From NCBI RefSeq assembly GCF_014202395.1, contig NZ_JACHGQ010000008.1, positions 1 to 61,912 of the forward strand: 61,912 nt of DNA, read 5' to 3'. Both the position numbers and the translations under genes were made by a program. The notes below the pieces were generated by a model, which saw only the letters and a list, made by a program, of their open reading frames with translations, did not search any database and was not told the origin of the DNA. The DNA comes from Histophilus somni (GTDB lineage Bacteria > Pseudomonadota > Gammaproteobacteria > Enterobacterales > Pasteurellaceae). Every line of letters starts with the position of its first letter. The first letter of the stretch is position 1. This document shows, piece by piece, positions 40,697-53,998 of the stretch.

Positions 40697-41806
40697 ATGA
40701 CACAACAATATGCTCTAGATACATTACTGGCTCAGGCAGGTAATAGAACAGATGAAAGAACCGGTGCGGTATCTACGCCGATTTTTCTTTCCACTGCTTA
40801 TGCTCATCATGGAATTGGTGAAAGTACGGGATTTGATTATACCCGCACTAAAAATCCAACGAGAACGGTATTAGAAGAAACAATTGCAAAATTAGAAGGT
40901 GGAGATCGTGGATTTGCCTGTTCTTCAGGAATGGCGGCTATTCAATTATTGATGAACTTATTTGCGTCACCTGATGAATGGATTGTTTCCAGCGATGTTT
41001 ATGGCGGAACTTATCGTTTATTGGATTTTGCCCATAAGAATACGCATGGTGTTAAGCCTGTTTATGTCAATACAGCTTCAAGTGAAGAAATTGAAAAGGC
41101 AATCACTGAGAATACAAAGGCGATTTTTGTTGAAACGCCATCGAATCCGTTAATGGAAGAATGTGATGTGGCAGAAATTGCGAAAATAGCTAAAAAATAC
41201 AATTTGCTATTGATTGTAGACAATACTTTTTTAACTCCTGTTTTATTTAGACCAATGGAACATGGTGCAGATATTGTTATTCATAGTGGAACAAAATATA
41301 TTGCTGGTCATAATGACACATTAGTAGGGTTAATTGTTGCCAAAGGGCAAGAGATCTGTGACCGCTTATATTATATTCAAAATGGTGCAGGTCCCGTATT
41401 ATCACCTTTTGATTCTTGGTTGACCATTCGAGGCATGAAGACACTTGCATTGCGAATGGAACGTCATCAGAAAAATGCACAGGAATTGGCAAACTTTTTA
41501 AGAGAACAGCCACAAGTAAAAGATGTGTTATATCCAAATAAAGGAGGGATGCTATCTTTTCGTCTTCAAAATGAAAATTGGGTAAATCCTTTTCTTAAAG
41601 CAATGAAGTTAATTACTTTTGCTGAGAGTTTAGGCGGTACGGAAAGTTTCATTACGTATCCGGCGACACAAACGCATATGGATATTCCTGAGGTTGAACG
41701 TGTTGCTCGAGGTGTATGCAATCGTTTACTACGGTTTTCTGTAGGATTGGAGAATGTAGAAGATATTAAAGCGGATTTATTGCAGGCATTTTCTCAACTA
41801 AAGTAA
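40697..41806 (+). CDS. metB: Cystathionine gamma-synthase (369 aa)
   Basis: A PLP enzyme of methionine synthesis that joins cysteine to an O-acyl-homoserine. It has the family motifs GDRGFACSSGMAAIQ, YGGTYRL, the PLP lysine in HSGTKYIAGHND and TLALRMERHQKNA, with full length. The start follows AGGTGAAGTT. An AAGTGCGGT word lies 20 bases upstream and its complement after the stop. metB and the following trxA are close together in H. influenzae as well. Confidence 0.93.
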   Translation: MTQQYALDTLLAQAGNRTDERTGAVSTPIFLSTAYAHHGIGESTGFDYTRTKNPTRTVLEETIAKLEGGDRGFACSSGMAAIQLLMNLFASPDEWIVSSDVYGGTYRLLDFAHKNTHGVKPVYVNTASSEEIEKAITENTKAIFVETPSNPLMEECDVAEIAKIAKKYNLLLIVDNTFLTPVLFRPMEHGADIVIHSGTKYIAGHNDTLVGLIVAKGQEICDRLYYIQNGAGPVLSPFDSWLTIRGMKTLALRMERHQKNAQELANFLREQPQVKDVLYPNKGGMLSFRLQNENWVNPFLKAMKLITFAESLGGTESFITYPATQTHMDIPEVERVARGVCNRLLRFSVGLENVEDIKADLLQAFSQLK

Positions 41807-41970
41807 CCGCACTTTAATAGATCAAGATTTAATAAAAGTCGCAACTTATCATACGTAAGTAATTTGTCGTGGTTTATGTTGTGATTTTTCACTTGAAAAG
41901 CGGAGATTTATCTTTATACTCTCTAACTGGAAATAATAAATCCCAAACAATAAAAGGAAGAAAAATAAAA

Positions 41971-42294
41971 ATGAGTGAAGTATTACATACAACAGATGCG
42001 ACTTTTGATACTGATGTATTAAAATCAGATATTCCAGTATTATTAGATTTTTGGGCTCCTTGGTGTGGTCCTTGCCGTATGATTGGACCTATTCTAGAGG
42101 AACTTTCAGCTGAATTAGGTGATAAGGTAAAAATTGTTAAAATTAATATTGATGAAAATCAAGCGACACCGGCTCAATTTGGTGTGCGTAGCATTCCAAC
42201 ATTAATATTCTTCAAAGAAGGTAAGGCTGTCGCAACTCAGGTTGGTGCATTACCAAAAAATCAATTAGTAAATTTTATCAACCAAAATAGCTAA
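41971..42294 (+). CDS. trxA: Thioredoxin (107 aa)
   Basis: Disulfide reductase with active site WCGPC ([11 protein letters not shown]) and the cis-proline IPTL. Starts [13 protein letters not shown] at 41971 after AGGAAGAAAAATAAAA; the frame is open about 34 codons further but that part is non-coding leader. Confidence 0.95.
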   Translation: MSEVLHTTDATFDTDVLKSDIPVLLDFWAPWCGPCRMIGPILEELSAELGDKVKIVKINIDENQATPAQFGVRSIPTLIFFKEGKAVATQVGALPKNQLVNFINQNS

Positions 42295-42321
42295 TATGTA
42301 GCTTAAGCAAGACGAACTAAA

Positions 42322-42358
42322 ATAGCTTAAATCTCAAAAGGATTTAAGCTATTTTGTC
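42322..42358. terminator. Bidirectional terminator between trxA and hda
   Basis: AAATAGCTTAAATC and GATTTAAGCTATTTT pair around a short loop with A- and T-rich flanks. Confidence 0.8.
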
Positions 42359-42411
42359 TATTACACCTTTAAATCGTATATAAAATCATAAAACATTACC
42401 TTTGGTAACGG

Positions 42412-43107
42412 TTAAAGATTTAATATTTCTTTCACAAAAGGAATAGTCAACTTACGTTGTGCTTGTAATGAGGCTTTATCTAATAAAGTTAATGTATCAA
42501 ATAAAGATTTAATATCACGATCTAAACGTTTTAATAAAAAATTAGCTGTATCATCAGGTAATTCGATCCCTCGTTGATGGGCATTGCGTTTTATCACTTC
42601 TACTTTTTGTTGTTCATTTAGTGGATTTAGCTGATAAATTTCTCCCCAACTTAATCGTGAGGCAAGATCGGGTAAAGAGATATTTAAATTCACTGGAGAT
42701 TGATTGGCACTTATTAACAGTAATGTACTCCCGCTCTCTTTTATTCTATTCATTAAATCAAAAATAGCCAATTCCCATTCATGATTTCCTATTATTGCAT
42801 GGAAATCATCTAAACAAACCAACTCTTGCTGTTCTAAATTTTCCAAAACTTCAGGGGAAAAATATTGTGCTTTACTCAATGGAATATAAATCGCATTGCG
42901 TTGCGATGCTAAAAAATAATTGGAACACGCTTTAAGCAAATGAGTTTTACCTGTACTTTTTCCTCCAAAAATGTAAAAGAAAGGTTGATATAATTGAATA
43001 AAATTTTTACGTAATGAACCGAGTAACAATAAATTATTGTCGCTACAAAAATTCTCTAAGGTATCATCGTCTATTTGATGAATAGGCAAAGGGAGTTGTT
43101 GGCTCAA
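42412..43107 (-). CDS. hda: DnaA regulatory inactivator Hda (231 aa)
   Basis: AAA+ protein that with the beta clamp converts DnaA-ATP to DnaA-ADP. N-terminal clamp-binding motif QLPLPI, Walker A GGKSTGKTHLL and Walker B LVCLDDFHAI are visible. TTG is the likely start (MSQQLPLPIHQ). Located downstream of uraA on the same strand, as in H. influenzae. Confidence 0.9.
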   Translation of the reverse strand: MSQQLPLPIHQIDDDTLENFCSDNNLLLLGSLRKNFIQLYQPFFYIFGGKSTGKTHLLKACSNYFLASQRNAIYIPLSKAQYFSPEVLENLEQQELVCLDDFHAIIGNHEWELAIFDLMNRIKESGSTLLLISANQSPVNLNISLPDLASRLSWGEIYQLNPLNEQQKVEVIKRNAHQRGIELPDDTANFLLKRLDRDIKSLFDTLTLLDKASLQAQRKLTIPFVKEILNL

Positions 43108-43193
43108 AAAATAATTCCATTTGATAGTAAAGTTGACTCATAATACAGAAAAAATAGGAACAGGTGAACCTATTCCTATTAATCTTGTAAATT

Positions 43194-44435
43194 TTAGTCT
43201 TCTATTTGATTTTTAGCCGATGGTAAAATGAGATTTAGAATAATAGCGACAACGGCACATAAACTAATCCCTTTCAAGGATAATTCTCCTAAATTGACAA
43301 ACATTCCACCAATTCCAAAAGTCATAACCACAGAAATAATACATAAATTACGTGCTTCCGTCACATCAACTTTACCACGAATTAATGTACTCATCCCAAC
43401 GACGGCAATAGAGCCAAAAACCAGCATCATAATTCCGCCCATAACGAAGGTGGGGATCGTAGATAGGAATGCTCCAACTTTGCCGCAAAATGAAATTGCA
43501 ATTGCCCATACTGCTGCCCAAGTCATAATAGTCGGATTAAAATTTCGGGTTAGCATTACTGCACCAGTTACTTCTGCATAAGTGGTATTTGGTGGACCGC
43601 CTAATAGTGATGCAGCAGATGTTGCAAGACCATCACCTAATAAAGTGCGGTGTAACCCCGGATTTTTTAAGAAATCTTTGCCGGTTACAGAACTGATAGC
43701 CATGATACCGCCAACATGTTCAACTGCCGGTGCAATCGCTATTGGTAGCAAATATAAGATAGCTTCCAGTTTAAATTCTGGTGTCGTTAAATTCGGTAAG
43801 GAAAACCAAGATGCTTTGGTAATAGGACTAAAATCGATTAATCCCATAAATAAACTCAAGATATAACCCACCGCAATGCCAAACATTATCGGTATTAATT
43901 TCATCATACCTTTGGCAAAAACAGCCACAATTAAAGTAGTCAATAGCGTAATCATTGACACGAGAACCGCATCACCATATTCATAGTTACTGCCTTTGCC
44001 GGTCGCCATATCTACAGCCACAGGTGCCAGTCCTAATCCGATAATGATAATAACGGGTCCAACAACAACCGGAGGAAAAATTTTCTGTAAAGCCCCCGCT
44101 CCACGTAATTTAACCAACAGGCTTAAGGCAACATAAACAAGTCCTGCACAAGCAAGACCACCCATTGTTGCCGGAATTCCCCATGAGGCTACACCATATT
44201 GGATTGGTGCAATAAAAGCAAAAGAAGAGGCTAAAAAGATCGGCACTTTCTTGCCGGTACATAGTTGGAAAAGCAATGTACCAATTCCGGCGGTTAATAA
44301 GGCAGTATTTGCGTCCAATCCTGTGATTAATGGAACTAATACCAATGCACCGAATGCAACGAATAACATTTGCAAGCCAATAAAAGCTTGTTTGATTTTG
44401 CCCGAAATTTCTACGGGGATATTTTGATTTGTCAT
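43194..44435 (-). CDS. uraA: Uracil permease (413 aa)
   Basis: Inner-membrane NCS2/NAT symporter with about 14 membrane segments; imports uracil for use by the upp product, encoded upstream on the same strand. Motifs such as APAVEHVGGIMAIS and GGPPNTTYAEVTGAV are diagnostic. Full length. Starts MTNQNIPVEISG. Confidence 0.93.
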   Translation of the reverse strand: MTNQNIPVEISGKIKQAFIGLQMLFVAFGALVLVPLITGLDANTALLTAGIGTLLFQLCTGKKVPIFLASSFAFIAPIQYGVASWGIPATMGGLACAGLVYVALSLLVKLRGAGALQKIFPPVVVGPVIIIIGLGLAPVAVDMATGKGSNYEYGDAVLVSMITLLTTLIVAVFAKGMMKLIPIMFGIAVGYILSLFMGLIDFSPITKASWFSLPNLTTPEFKLEAILYLLPIAIAPAVEHVGGIMAISSVTGKDFLKNPGLHRTLLGDGLATSAASLLGGPPNTTYAEVTGAVMLTRNFNPTIMTWAAVWAIAISFCGKVGAFLSTIPTFVMGGIMMLVFGSIAVVGMSTLIRGKVDVTEARNLCIISVVMTFGIGGMFVNLGELSLKGISLCAVVAIILNLILPSAKNQIED

Positions 44436-44502
44436 TTAAGTTTCAACTCTCTGTCTGAATTAACTAAAAGTGCGGTCTATTTTCCAATAGATTACGCGGA
44501 AA

Positions 44503-44525
44503 AAAGCGGCATTAATTGCCGCTTT
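44503..44525 (-). terminator. Terminator between upp and uraA
   Basis: AAAGCGGCA-TTAA-TTGCCGCTTT followed by Ts on the minus strand. An AAGTGCGGT word lies just left at about 44467. Confidence 0.7.
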
Positions 44526-44536
44526 GTATTTTGGTC

Positions 44537-45163
44537 TTATTTCGTACCAAAAATCTTATCACCTGCATCGCCTAATCCCGGGATAATATAGCCATTCTCA
44601 TTTAAATGGCTATCAATTGATGCAGTATATAATTCAACATCAGGATGTACAGCCTCTAAAGCTTTGATCCCTTCAGGTGCAGCAACTAAGACTAGGACTT
44701 TAATATGCTGACAACCTTTTGCTTTTAATAAATTAATAGTCGCAATCATAGAACCCCCAGTGGCTAACATAGGATCAACAACAATTGCTAAGCGTTCATC
44801 TAAATCACTTGCTAATTTTTGAAAATAAGGAACTGGTTCTAGAGTTTCTTCATCACGATACATACCCACTACACTGATGCGGGCACTTGGAACATGTTCC
44901 AATACGCCGTCCATCATACCTAATCCGGCACGAAGAATAGGAACGACAGTGACTTTTTTACCCTTAATTCGATCAATTTCAACAGCACCACACCAACCAT
45001 CAATTATCACTTTTTCAGTTTCTAAATCTGATGTGGCTTCATAAGTCAACAGGCTTCCCACTTCAGTGGCTAATTCACGGAAATCTTTTGTAGTAATATC
45101 CGCAACTCGCATCAAACCTAGTTTATGTTTTACTAGTGGATGTTTAACTTCAACAATTTTCAT
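44537..45163 (-). CDS. upp: Uracil phosphoribosyltransferase (208 aa)
   Basis: Converts uracil and PRPP to UMP. The PRPP loop is [11 protein letters not shown], and the C-terminal uracil site is [12 protein letters not shown]. Full length and typical. Forms a salvage pair with uraA. Confidence 0.95.
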   Translation of the reverse strand: MKIVEVKHPLVKHKLGLMRVADITTKDFRELATEVGSLLTYEATSDLETEKVIIDGWCGAVEIDRIKGKKVTVVPILRAGLGMMDGVLEHVPSARISVVGMYRDEETLEPVPYFQKLASDLDERLAIVVDPMLATGGSMIATINLLKAKGCQHIKVLVLVAAPEGIKALEAVHPDVELYTASIDSHLNENGYIIPGLGDAGDKIFGTK

Positions 45164-45302
45164 CGCATGTTTCCTTATTGATCGATTATGTAAAAAAATC
45201 CAAACGGCGGAATTCTAAATGATCTTGATTAAAATTAATAGTATTGAAAGAATGTTTTAATAAAAAAACTGCAATATGCAGCTGCAGAATATTTATTTTA
45301 CC

Positions 45303-46129
45303 TTAGGCAAACTGTTGCATGCCTAGAGTGCCGTCATCAATGATTTCAGATGCTATGCCTAAGATTTCTGCTACTTTATCACCTTCTTTAAACATCACAA
45401 AACCGCCAGATTCCATTTTATTCCAATGTTCATCTTTGGTAAGTGGGAACGTTGTAATAATTGTTACTTTATCTGTTTCTTTTGCATAGTCACGAAAATC
45501 AATAATATTATCATCGTCTATGCGTTGTGCTTTTCCGAAAGGTGCCTTACGAGTGAGATAGTGTAAATTTGTTGAACAGTGGGCCATCATCCACTCACCA
45601 TTAGATAGGATAAAATTAAATGTGCCTCTCTGTGTTAATTCTTGTGTGAGTTTTTGAATTGCACTAAACATATCTTGTTCATTAGGCTTTTTGGGAAAAC
45701 GTTTCTTTAGTTGGCTAAGCATATAACAAAATGCTGTTTCGGAATCCGTCGAGCCTATCGGTTGAAAAAGACTTTCTGTCATATCGGGTAATGAATTTAA
45801 GTTGCCATTATGAGCAAAAACCCAATTTTCTCCCCAAAGTTCACGAATAAAAGGGTGAGTATTTTCAATATTGACTTCTCCTTGTGTTGCTTTACGAATA
45901 TGTGCAACAACATTTAAAGATTTTATGTTGTATTGTTTAATACAATCAGCAATGGGAGAAGAATGTCCGGGACGATTGTCGCGAAAAACACGAATTCCTT
46001 TTCCCTCAAAAAAGCAATTCCGAAACCATCGGAATGACAATTAGTTAATCCTGCTCTTCGACGAAATCCCTCAAACGAAAAAACAATATCTGTTGGGGTA
46101 TTACAATTCATTCCTAAAAGTTGACACAT
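45303..46129 (-). pseudogene. Class II glutamine amidotransferase (YafJ-like), frameshifted at a T6 run
   Basis: The N-terminal nucleophile cysteine frame ([20 protein letters not shown] to SDGFGIAF) ends early; the remainder ([19 protein letters not shown] onwards) lies in another frame. Six Ts (A6 at 46008-46013 on the plus strand) occur where seven restore the frame. The rest looks well conserved (WVFAHNGNLN, GSTDSETAFCYML), so a homopolymer read error is as likely as a true mutation. Confidence 0.8.
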
Positions 46130-46258
46130 AATTTATTTCATTTAACCCAATTTTATGTCTTTTTATCTACACAATGAGTATGAATTTAACAAAAATACAG
46201 ATTAAAAATCAACATGGATCTTAGATCAATTAGTTACATAAAATAGCTGAAAAAACTT

Positions 46259-46287
46259 ACCGCACCAAGTTTTCACAAGGTGCGGTA
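46259..46287 (-). terminator. gdhA terminator
   Basis: ACCGCACC and GGTGCGGT pair around about 12 bases just after the gdhA stop. The stem contains the uptake-signal core. Confidence 0.65.
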
Positions 46288-46322
46288 AGCAAATAAGAAG
46301 GTTTAATATAAAATGATAAGGA

Positions 46323-48076
<1,754 letters not shown>

Positions 48077-48484
48077 ATGAAAAAAGCACTATTAACAGCA
48101 TTAGTATTAGGCACGAGTTTAACTGTGACTGGTTGTTTTGATAAAGACAACAACGTTTCTCAGCAAGCAGAAAGTACAAAAGAAAGTGTATCAACAGCAA
48201 TTGCTGAAACAAAAGAAGCTATGTCAGAACAAGTAACGGAAGTTAAAGAGATGGCGACTGAAAAAGTGGAAGCAGCTAAAGAAGCTATGTCAGAACAAGT
48301 AACGGAAATTAAAGAGACAGCAGCTGAGAAAGTTGAAGCAGCTAAAGAAGCTATGTCAGAACAAGTAACGGAAATTAAAGAGACAGCAGCTGAGAAAGTT
48401 GAAGCAGCTAAAGAAGCTATGTCAGAAAAAGTAATGGAAGTTAAAGAGATGGCGACTGAGATAAAAAGTGCAGTAGAAAAATAG
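48077..48484 (+). CDS. Lipoprotein with 22-residue tandem repeats (135 aa)
   Basis: Signal peptide MKKALLTALVLGTSLTVTGC with lipobox. The mature protein is a heptad-like coil built from four units of about 22 residues (AMSEQVTEIKETAAEKVEAA), each encoded by 66 bp. As the unit is a multiple of three, copy-number change would alter length without changing frame. Likely a surface or periplasmic coiled-coil rod; function unknown. Confidence 0.8.
   Translation: MKKALLTALVLGTSLTVTGCFDKDNNVSQQAESTKESVSTAIAETKEAMSEQVTEVKEMATEKVEAAKEAMSEQVTEIKETAAEKVEAAKEAMSEQVTEIKETAAEKVEAAKEAMSEKVMEVKEMATEIKSAVEK
48215..48480 (+). repeat. 66-bp tandem repeats, four copies
   Basis: GAAGCTATGTCAGAA recurs at 48215, 48281, 48347 and 48413. 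Copies 2 and 3 are nearly identical, implying recent expansion. Confidence 0.9.
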
Positions 48485-48609
48485 TCTATATTGGGTTAGA
48501 TTTTCTTTAATGATTAGAGCTAGAATGATTGTTTTCTAGCCTTTTTTCTTGATAAATTGAGATTAAGTTTGTCTTTTTATCCAAATTTGTTAGAATCAGT
48601 CAGAATTTT

Positions 48610-48976
48610 GGGGCTGATTTTGGATTCGACGGAATTAGCGAAGCCCAAGGTGCACGTCGAGGTGCGGTAGGCCTCGTAAATAAACCGCAAAACAATAGTC
48701 GCAAACGACGAACAATACGCTTTAGCAGCTTAATAACCTGCTCATAGCCTTCACTCCCTAGCTTTCGCTCGTAAGACGGGGATAAAGTGGAGTCAAATCC
48801 AAACGAGATCGTGTTGAAGCCGCCGCTTTAGGATCGAAGCATTAAATTGAATAAAGCTAGTTTTTTGATGGCGTGTCTGTCCGCAGTCAATTTACGAAAT
48901 TAAAGATTAGACTAAACGTGTAGGACTGAAGGTAGAGTAATTTCGGACGGGGGTTCAACTCCCCCCAGCTCCACCA
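48610..48976 (+). ncRNA. ssrA: tmRNA
   Basis: 5' end GGGGCTGATTTTGGATTCGA, 3' end with a T-arm and AGCTCCACCA. The resume codon leads to GCAAACGACGAACAATACGC and then TTAGCAGCT-TAA, giving the tag ANDEQYALAA, the Haemophilus tag. tmRNA genes are common integration sites, and the foreign uidA-kdgK pair lies just downstream. Confidence 0.97.
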
Positions 48977-49293
48977 TATCATTCGAAAAGAAAATTTCTA
49001 GACATTTTGAACCGCATTGAAAATGCCAATTTTGGCGTAACTTTTTGTTTTTAATCTTTTTAGTGAAATTTGTTAACAACTTAATTTTATTAACAAAATT
49101 TATTTGGCTTTTAGAAGGTTTATGGTACATCTTGTTAAGATGTTAAAGAAAAACCGAAAGAAAAACATTTACTAATTGATGGCTAAGGGTTGTTCTGAAA
49201 AACTAAGTTTGGCGATGTTAAAATTTGACTAATTAACTCTATTAGAAGCTAGTTATATCATAACTAGCTTCTCGTTTTTATCTCCAAATTAAA
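48977..49293. other. Gene-free stretch after tmRNA
   Basis: About 320 bp without a gene. GAAGCTAGTTAT and ATAACTAGCTTC (49245-49271) form a 12-bp stem with a T-run on the plus side, a likely terminator. I saw no repeat of the tmRNA 3' end here or to the right of kdgK. Confidence 0.55.
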
Positions 49294-51084
49294 TTACTTT
49301 TTCTTGTAATTGTAGTTTGGAATAGCGGTCCAGCGTTTTTTGAATTCTTTAACGACTTGTTTTGGTTGACGATTGCGTGAGAAAAGCCCTTTATGGTTTC
49401 CTTGTATACGGTAAATCATAAGGTTTGTTTCAAAGTCTGCAAAATTCCATACTTGTTCCCCAACAAGATTAGGGATGCTGTCAAAAACACTATGGCTCAT
49501 AGCATAAAAATCACATTGAAACTCTTCGGTATAAGGAATATCCCACATAGAATGTAAACCAGGTAAAGTATCTGCACCATATTCTGTCATAAGAATTGGT
49601 TTATCTGGGAATTTACTTTGCCATTTTAACAACTCTTGACGAAGTCCAGCTTCTCCTTTAGCTAAATCACCATGATCTACATACCAAGCATAGTATCGAT
49701 TCAAAGAAATGACATCTACCAAATCCATTACTTCATCACGCTCTGGCGTTGCCAGTAAAATATTGACTAAGGTAACAGGACGTTTTTGCGGATCCAATTC
49801 CTTATAAAGAGCAACTAATGGTTTGAAATAATCATGAGCACCTGCTTCATGGCTGGCTGGTTCATTTGCTACTACCCACATGACAACTGAAGGGTGATTT
49901 TTATCACGTTTTACCAATTCTTGAATCGCTTGTTCATGTGCTTCTCGGGTTTTCATAGCAGACCAAGTTCCGTTATCTTTGGGATTTAAATCAAGAGAAG
50001 CGGTAAAGTTTTGGAAAAGTCCAACGGCTGGAATTTCATCAATTACCAAAACTCCCATGCGATCTGCAAGACGCATCATTTCTTCAGAATAAGGATAGTG
50101 TGAGGTTCGGAAAGAGTTGGCACCAATTTCTTTCAAAAGGTTCATATCCATCAAGTTTGCTGCTTCGTTTAAACCGCGACCATTGATAAAAGTATCTTCA
50201 TGTTTTCCAAAACCTTTAAAATAAACAGGTTTTTGATTGACAAAGAATTGACCATCTGCCACATGAACACTACGTACACCAAATGGCTCATCATAGGTAT
50301 CAACAACTTTACCATCAACAAGTAGCTCAATATGTGCGGTATAAAGATAAGCATCTAAAACTTCCCATAAGCGTACTTGTTCGAGAGTGATATGCCCGTT
50401 ACTTGATTGTGCAACTACTTGACGATCTTCATCAAGAATAGTTACTTGGATTGTGTCAACTGCCTTTGATGTTTCAACAGCAATAGAAAGTTTTGCCGTC
50501 TTTAAGTCATCTGAAAGCTCACTGACGATGGTAACATCTGAAATGTGAATTTTAGGACGTACCATTAATTTTACGGGGCGATGAATTCCTGCATAGTTGA
50601 AGAAGTCAAAGTTTTCTTTAACCACTTTTTTAATACTGCCATCTTCTTGAGTCTCTTCAATGTAATTACCAACAGGAAGTGTGGTGTAATCTAAGATATT
50701 ATTGGCACAGACAGAGATTTTTATTTGATTTTCTTGGTAAAGATCCTTTGGAATAATTACCTCAAACGGAGTGAATCCACCTTTATGAGAAGCAAGTTCT
50801 CGACCGTTAACATAAATTTTGGCATTGTGAGTTACCGAACCAAAGCGTAAAACTAACTCATCATTTTCCGCTAATTTGGGAATATCCACCCAACGCTCAT
50901 ACCAAAAATCTCCAATATAATTACGCTTATCTTTGTCAACCACCACGTCATTAAAGGAAGTTGGTACTACCATTACTTCTTCTGGTGATAAATCCTTTTC
51001 GGGATTATGCTCTCCTAGTTTAAATTGCCATAAACCACTAAGGTCATATAAACTTCTTGTTTTTGTTAACGTTGGATATAACAT
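49294..51084 (-). CDS. uidA: Beta-glucuronidase, GH2 family (596 aa)
   Basis: Hydrolyses beta-glucuronides. The three GH2 domains are present; acid/base E408 in VVANEPAS and nucleophile E501 in MTEYGADT. The sequence resembles streptococcal/lactobacillal enzymes more than E. coli UidA, in my reading. AAGGAGAAAATAT precedes ATG. Only 21 bases separate it from kdgK, so they are one operon. No glucuronide transporter or uronate isomerase is nearby. Confidence 0.93.
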   Translation of the reverse strand: MLYPTLTKTRSLYDLSGLWQFKLGEHNPEKDLSPEEVMVVPTSFNDVVVDKDKRNYIGDFWYERWVDIPKLAENDELVLRFGSVTHNAKIYVNGRELASHKGGFTPFEVIIPKDLYQENQIKISVCANNILDYTTLPVGNYIEETQEDGSIKKVVKENFDFFNYAGIHRPVKLMVRPKIHISDVTIVSELSDDLKTAKLSIAVETSKAVDTIQVTILDEDRQVVAQSSNGHITLEQVRLWEVLDAYLYTAHIELLVDGKVVDTYDEPFGVRSVHVADGQFFVNQKPVYFKGFGKHEDTFINGRGLNEAANLMDMNLLKEIGANSFRTSHYPYSEEMMRLADRMGVLVIDEIPAVGLFQNFTASLDLNPKDNGTWSAMKTREAHEQAIQELVKRDKNHPSVVMWVVANEPASHEAGAHDYFKPLVALYKELDPQKRPVTLVNILLATPERDEVMDLVDVISLNRYYAWYVDHGDLAKGEAGLRQELLKWQSKFPDKPILMTEYGADTLPGLHSMWDIPYTEEFQCDFYAMSHSVFDSIPNLVGEQVWNFADFETNLMIYRIQGNHKGLFSRNRQPKQVVKEFKKRWTAIPNYNYKKK

Positions 51085-51105
51085 ATATTTTCTCCTTTGT
51101 GTTTC

Positions 51106-52134
51106 TTAACGTTTAATCTCGTGGGAAGTCTCATCTAGCAATTGATCAATATCTGCTTGAGAAATCACATTAATATCGCCTTCAATGGTATGTTTGAACT
51201 TGAAACTTGCCATAGCAATGGCCAAACTTTTTTCAGGACTTTCTTTTTTAAGCATGCCATGAATAATTCCCGCTGTAAAAGCGTCTCCAGTACCAACACG
51301 GTCTAACACTTGAATGCCTGATTTGTCTGTCTGATAAAGATGACCATCCTGATATAAATAGCCTTTCAATAGATATTCATTAGTATGTCCCATTTCTCTT
51401 TGAGTAAAAGCAAAGCTTTTCACGCTATAAGTTTTAGCTAATTTATCCAAAATGCTTTTTAATAATTCTTGATCTTCGTAAGGTCTTGTTAAACCTAATT
51501 GGTCTTTTAAATCTCCTTGCCCATCACCGGAAAGACTTAACGGCTCAATTCCAATGCAAACATCTGCTAGAGCGGCAAGAGGGGACAATAATTCTCTTGC
51601 CTCTTGGAAAGAGTTCCATAAACTTGCTCTAAAATTTAAATCAAAAGAGACAGTGAGTCCCTCTGCTTTAGCCTTGGTCATCAAATAATGGGTTAAGCTA
51701 TAAAGGTTATCATTCAACGCTGGAGTGATGCCAGACACATGAAACCAGTCGGCTCCTTTGAATACAGACTCTAGGTCATAATCACTCAGTTGAGATTCCC
51801 AAAAAGCAGAGTGTTTTCGGTCATAAGTTACCCGACTGGCTCGTAAGGAAAAGCCTTTCTGGTAATAATAAATCCCTAGACGTTGCCCTTTTTCCAAAAT
51901 GTAATCCTGATTGATTTGACGAGAAAAAAGAAAGTTTTTCGTCATCCTACCTAAATCATTATCCGGAATGGCAGATATAAGAGAAACGTTGTGCCCTAAT
52001 TGTGCCAAGGTTGAAAGAACATTTAATTCTGAACCGCCAAATTGACATTCTAGACTGGTTGTCAGTGTTAGGGTTTGATACTGTGGTGGTGATAACCGTA
52101 ACAAGATTTCACCTAAAGAAACTACTGTTTTCAA
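51106..52134 (-). CDS. kdgK: 2-keto-3-deoxygluconate kinase, PfkB family (342 aa)
   Basis: Phosphorylates KDG in uronate breakdown. It has FGGSELNVLSTLAQLG near the start and the PfkB signature DRVGTGDAFTAGIIHG with its catalytic aspartate. The start is TTG with GGAGG upstream, a Firmicutes-like choice. Promoter-like TTGTAC and TATACT lie about 19 bases apart upstream, near 52160-52190. With uidA it forms a horizontally acquired glucuronide cassette. Confidence 0.88.
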   Translation of the reverse strand: MKTVVSLGEILLRLSPPQYQTLTLTTSLECQFGGSELNVLSTLAQLGHNVSLISAIPDNDLGRMTKNFLFSRQINQDYILEKGQRLGIYYYQKGFSLRASRVTYDRKHSAFWESQLSDYDLESVFKGADWFHVSGITPALNDNLYSLTHYLMTKAKAEGLTVSFDLNFRASLWNSFQEARELLSPLAALADVCIGIEPLSLSGDGQGDLKDQLGLTRPYEDQELLKSILDKLAKTYSVKSFAFTQREMGHTNEYLLKGYLYQDGHLYQTDKSGIQVLDRVGTGDAFTAGIIHGMLKKESPEKSLAIAMASFKFKHTIEGDINVISQADIDQLLDETSHEIKR

Positions 52135-52140
52135 CTAAAA

Positions 52141-53933
<1,793 letters not shown>

Positions 53934-53951
53934 ATCATAAATAATAGAGAC

Positions 53952-53991
53952 AAAAGTGGTTTAATTCAGAAATGAATTAAGCCACTTTTTT
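53952..53991. terminator. Bidirectional terminator between purA and pmbA
   Basis: AAAAGTGGTTTAATTCA and TGAATTAAGCCACTTTT pair around GAAA with one G-T pair. Confidence 0.8.
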
Positions 53992-53998
53992 ATCTCAA

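Noticed and set aside
43228-43866. Plus-strand frames within uraA
   Set aside because: Antisense shadows of a conserved permease; low-complexity translations.
49000-49130. Minus-strand frame after tmRNA
   Set aside because: It enters the tmRNA 3' end and has no start signal.
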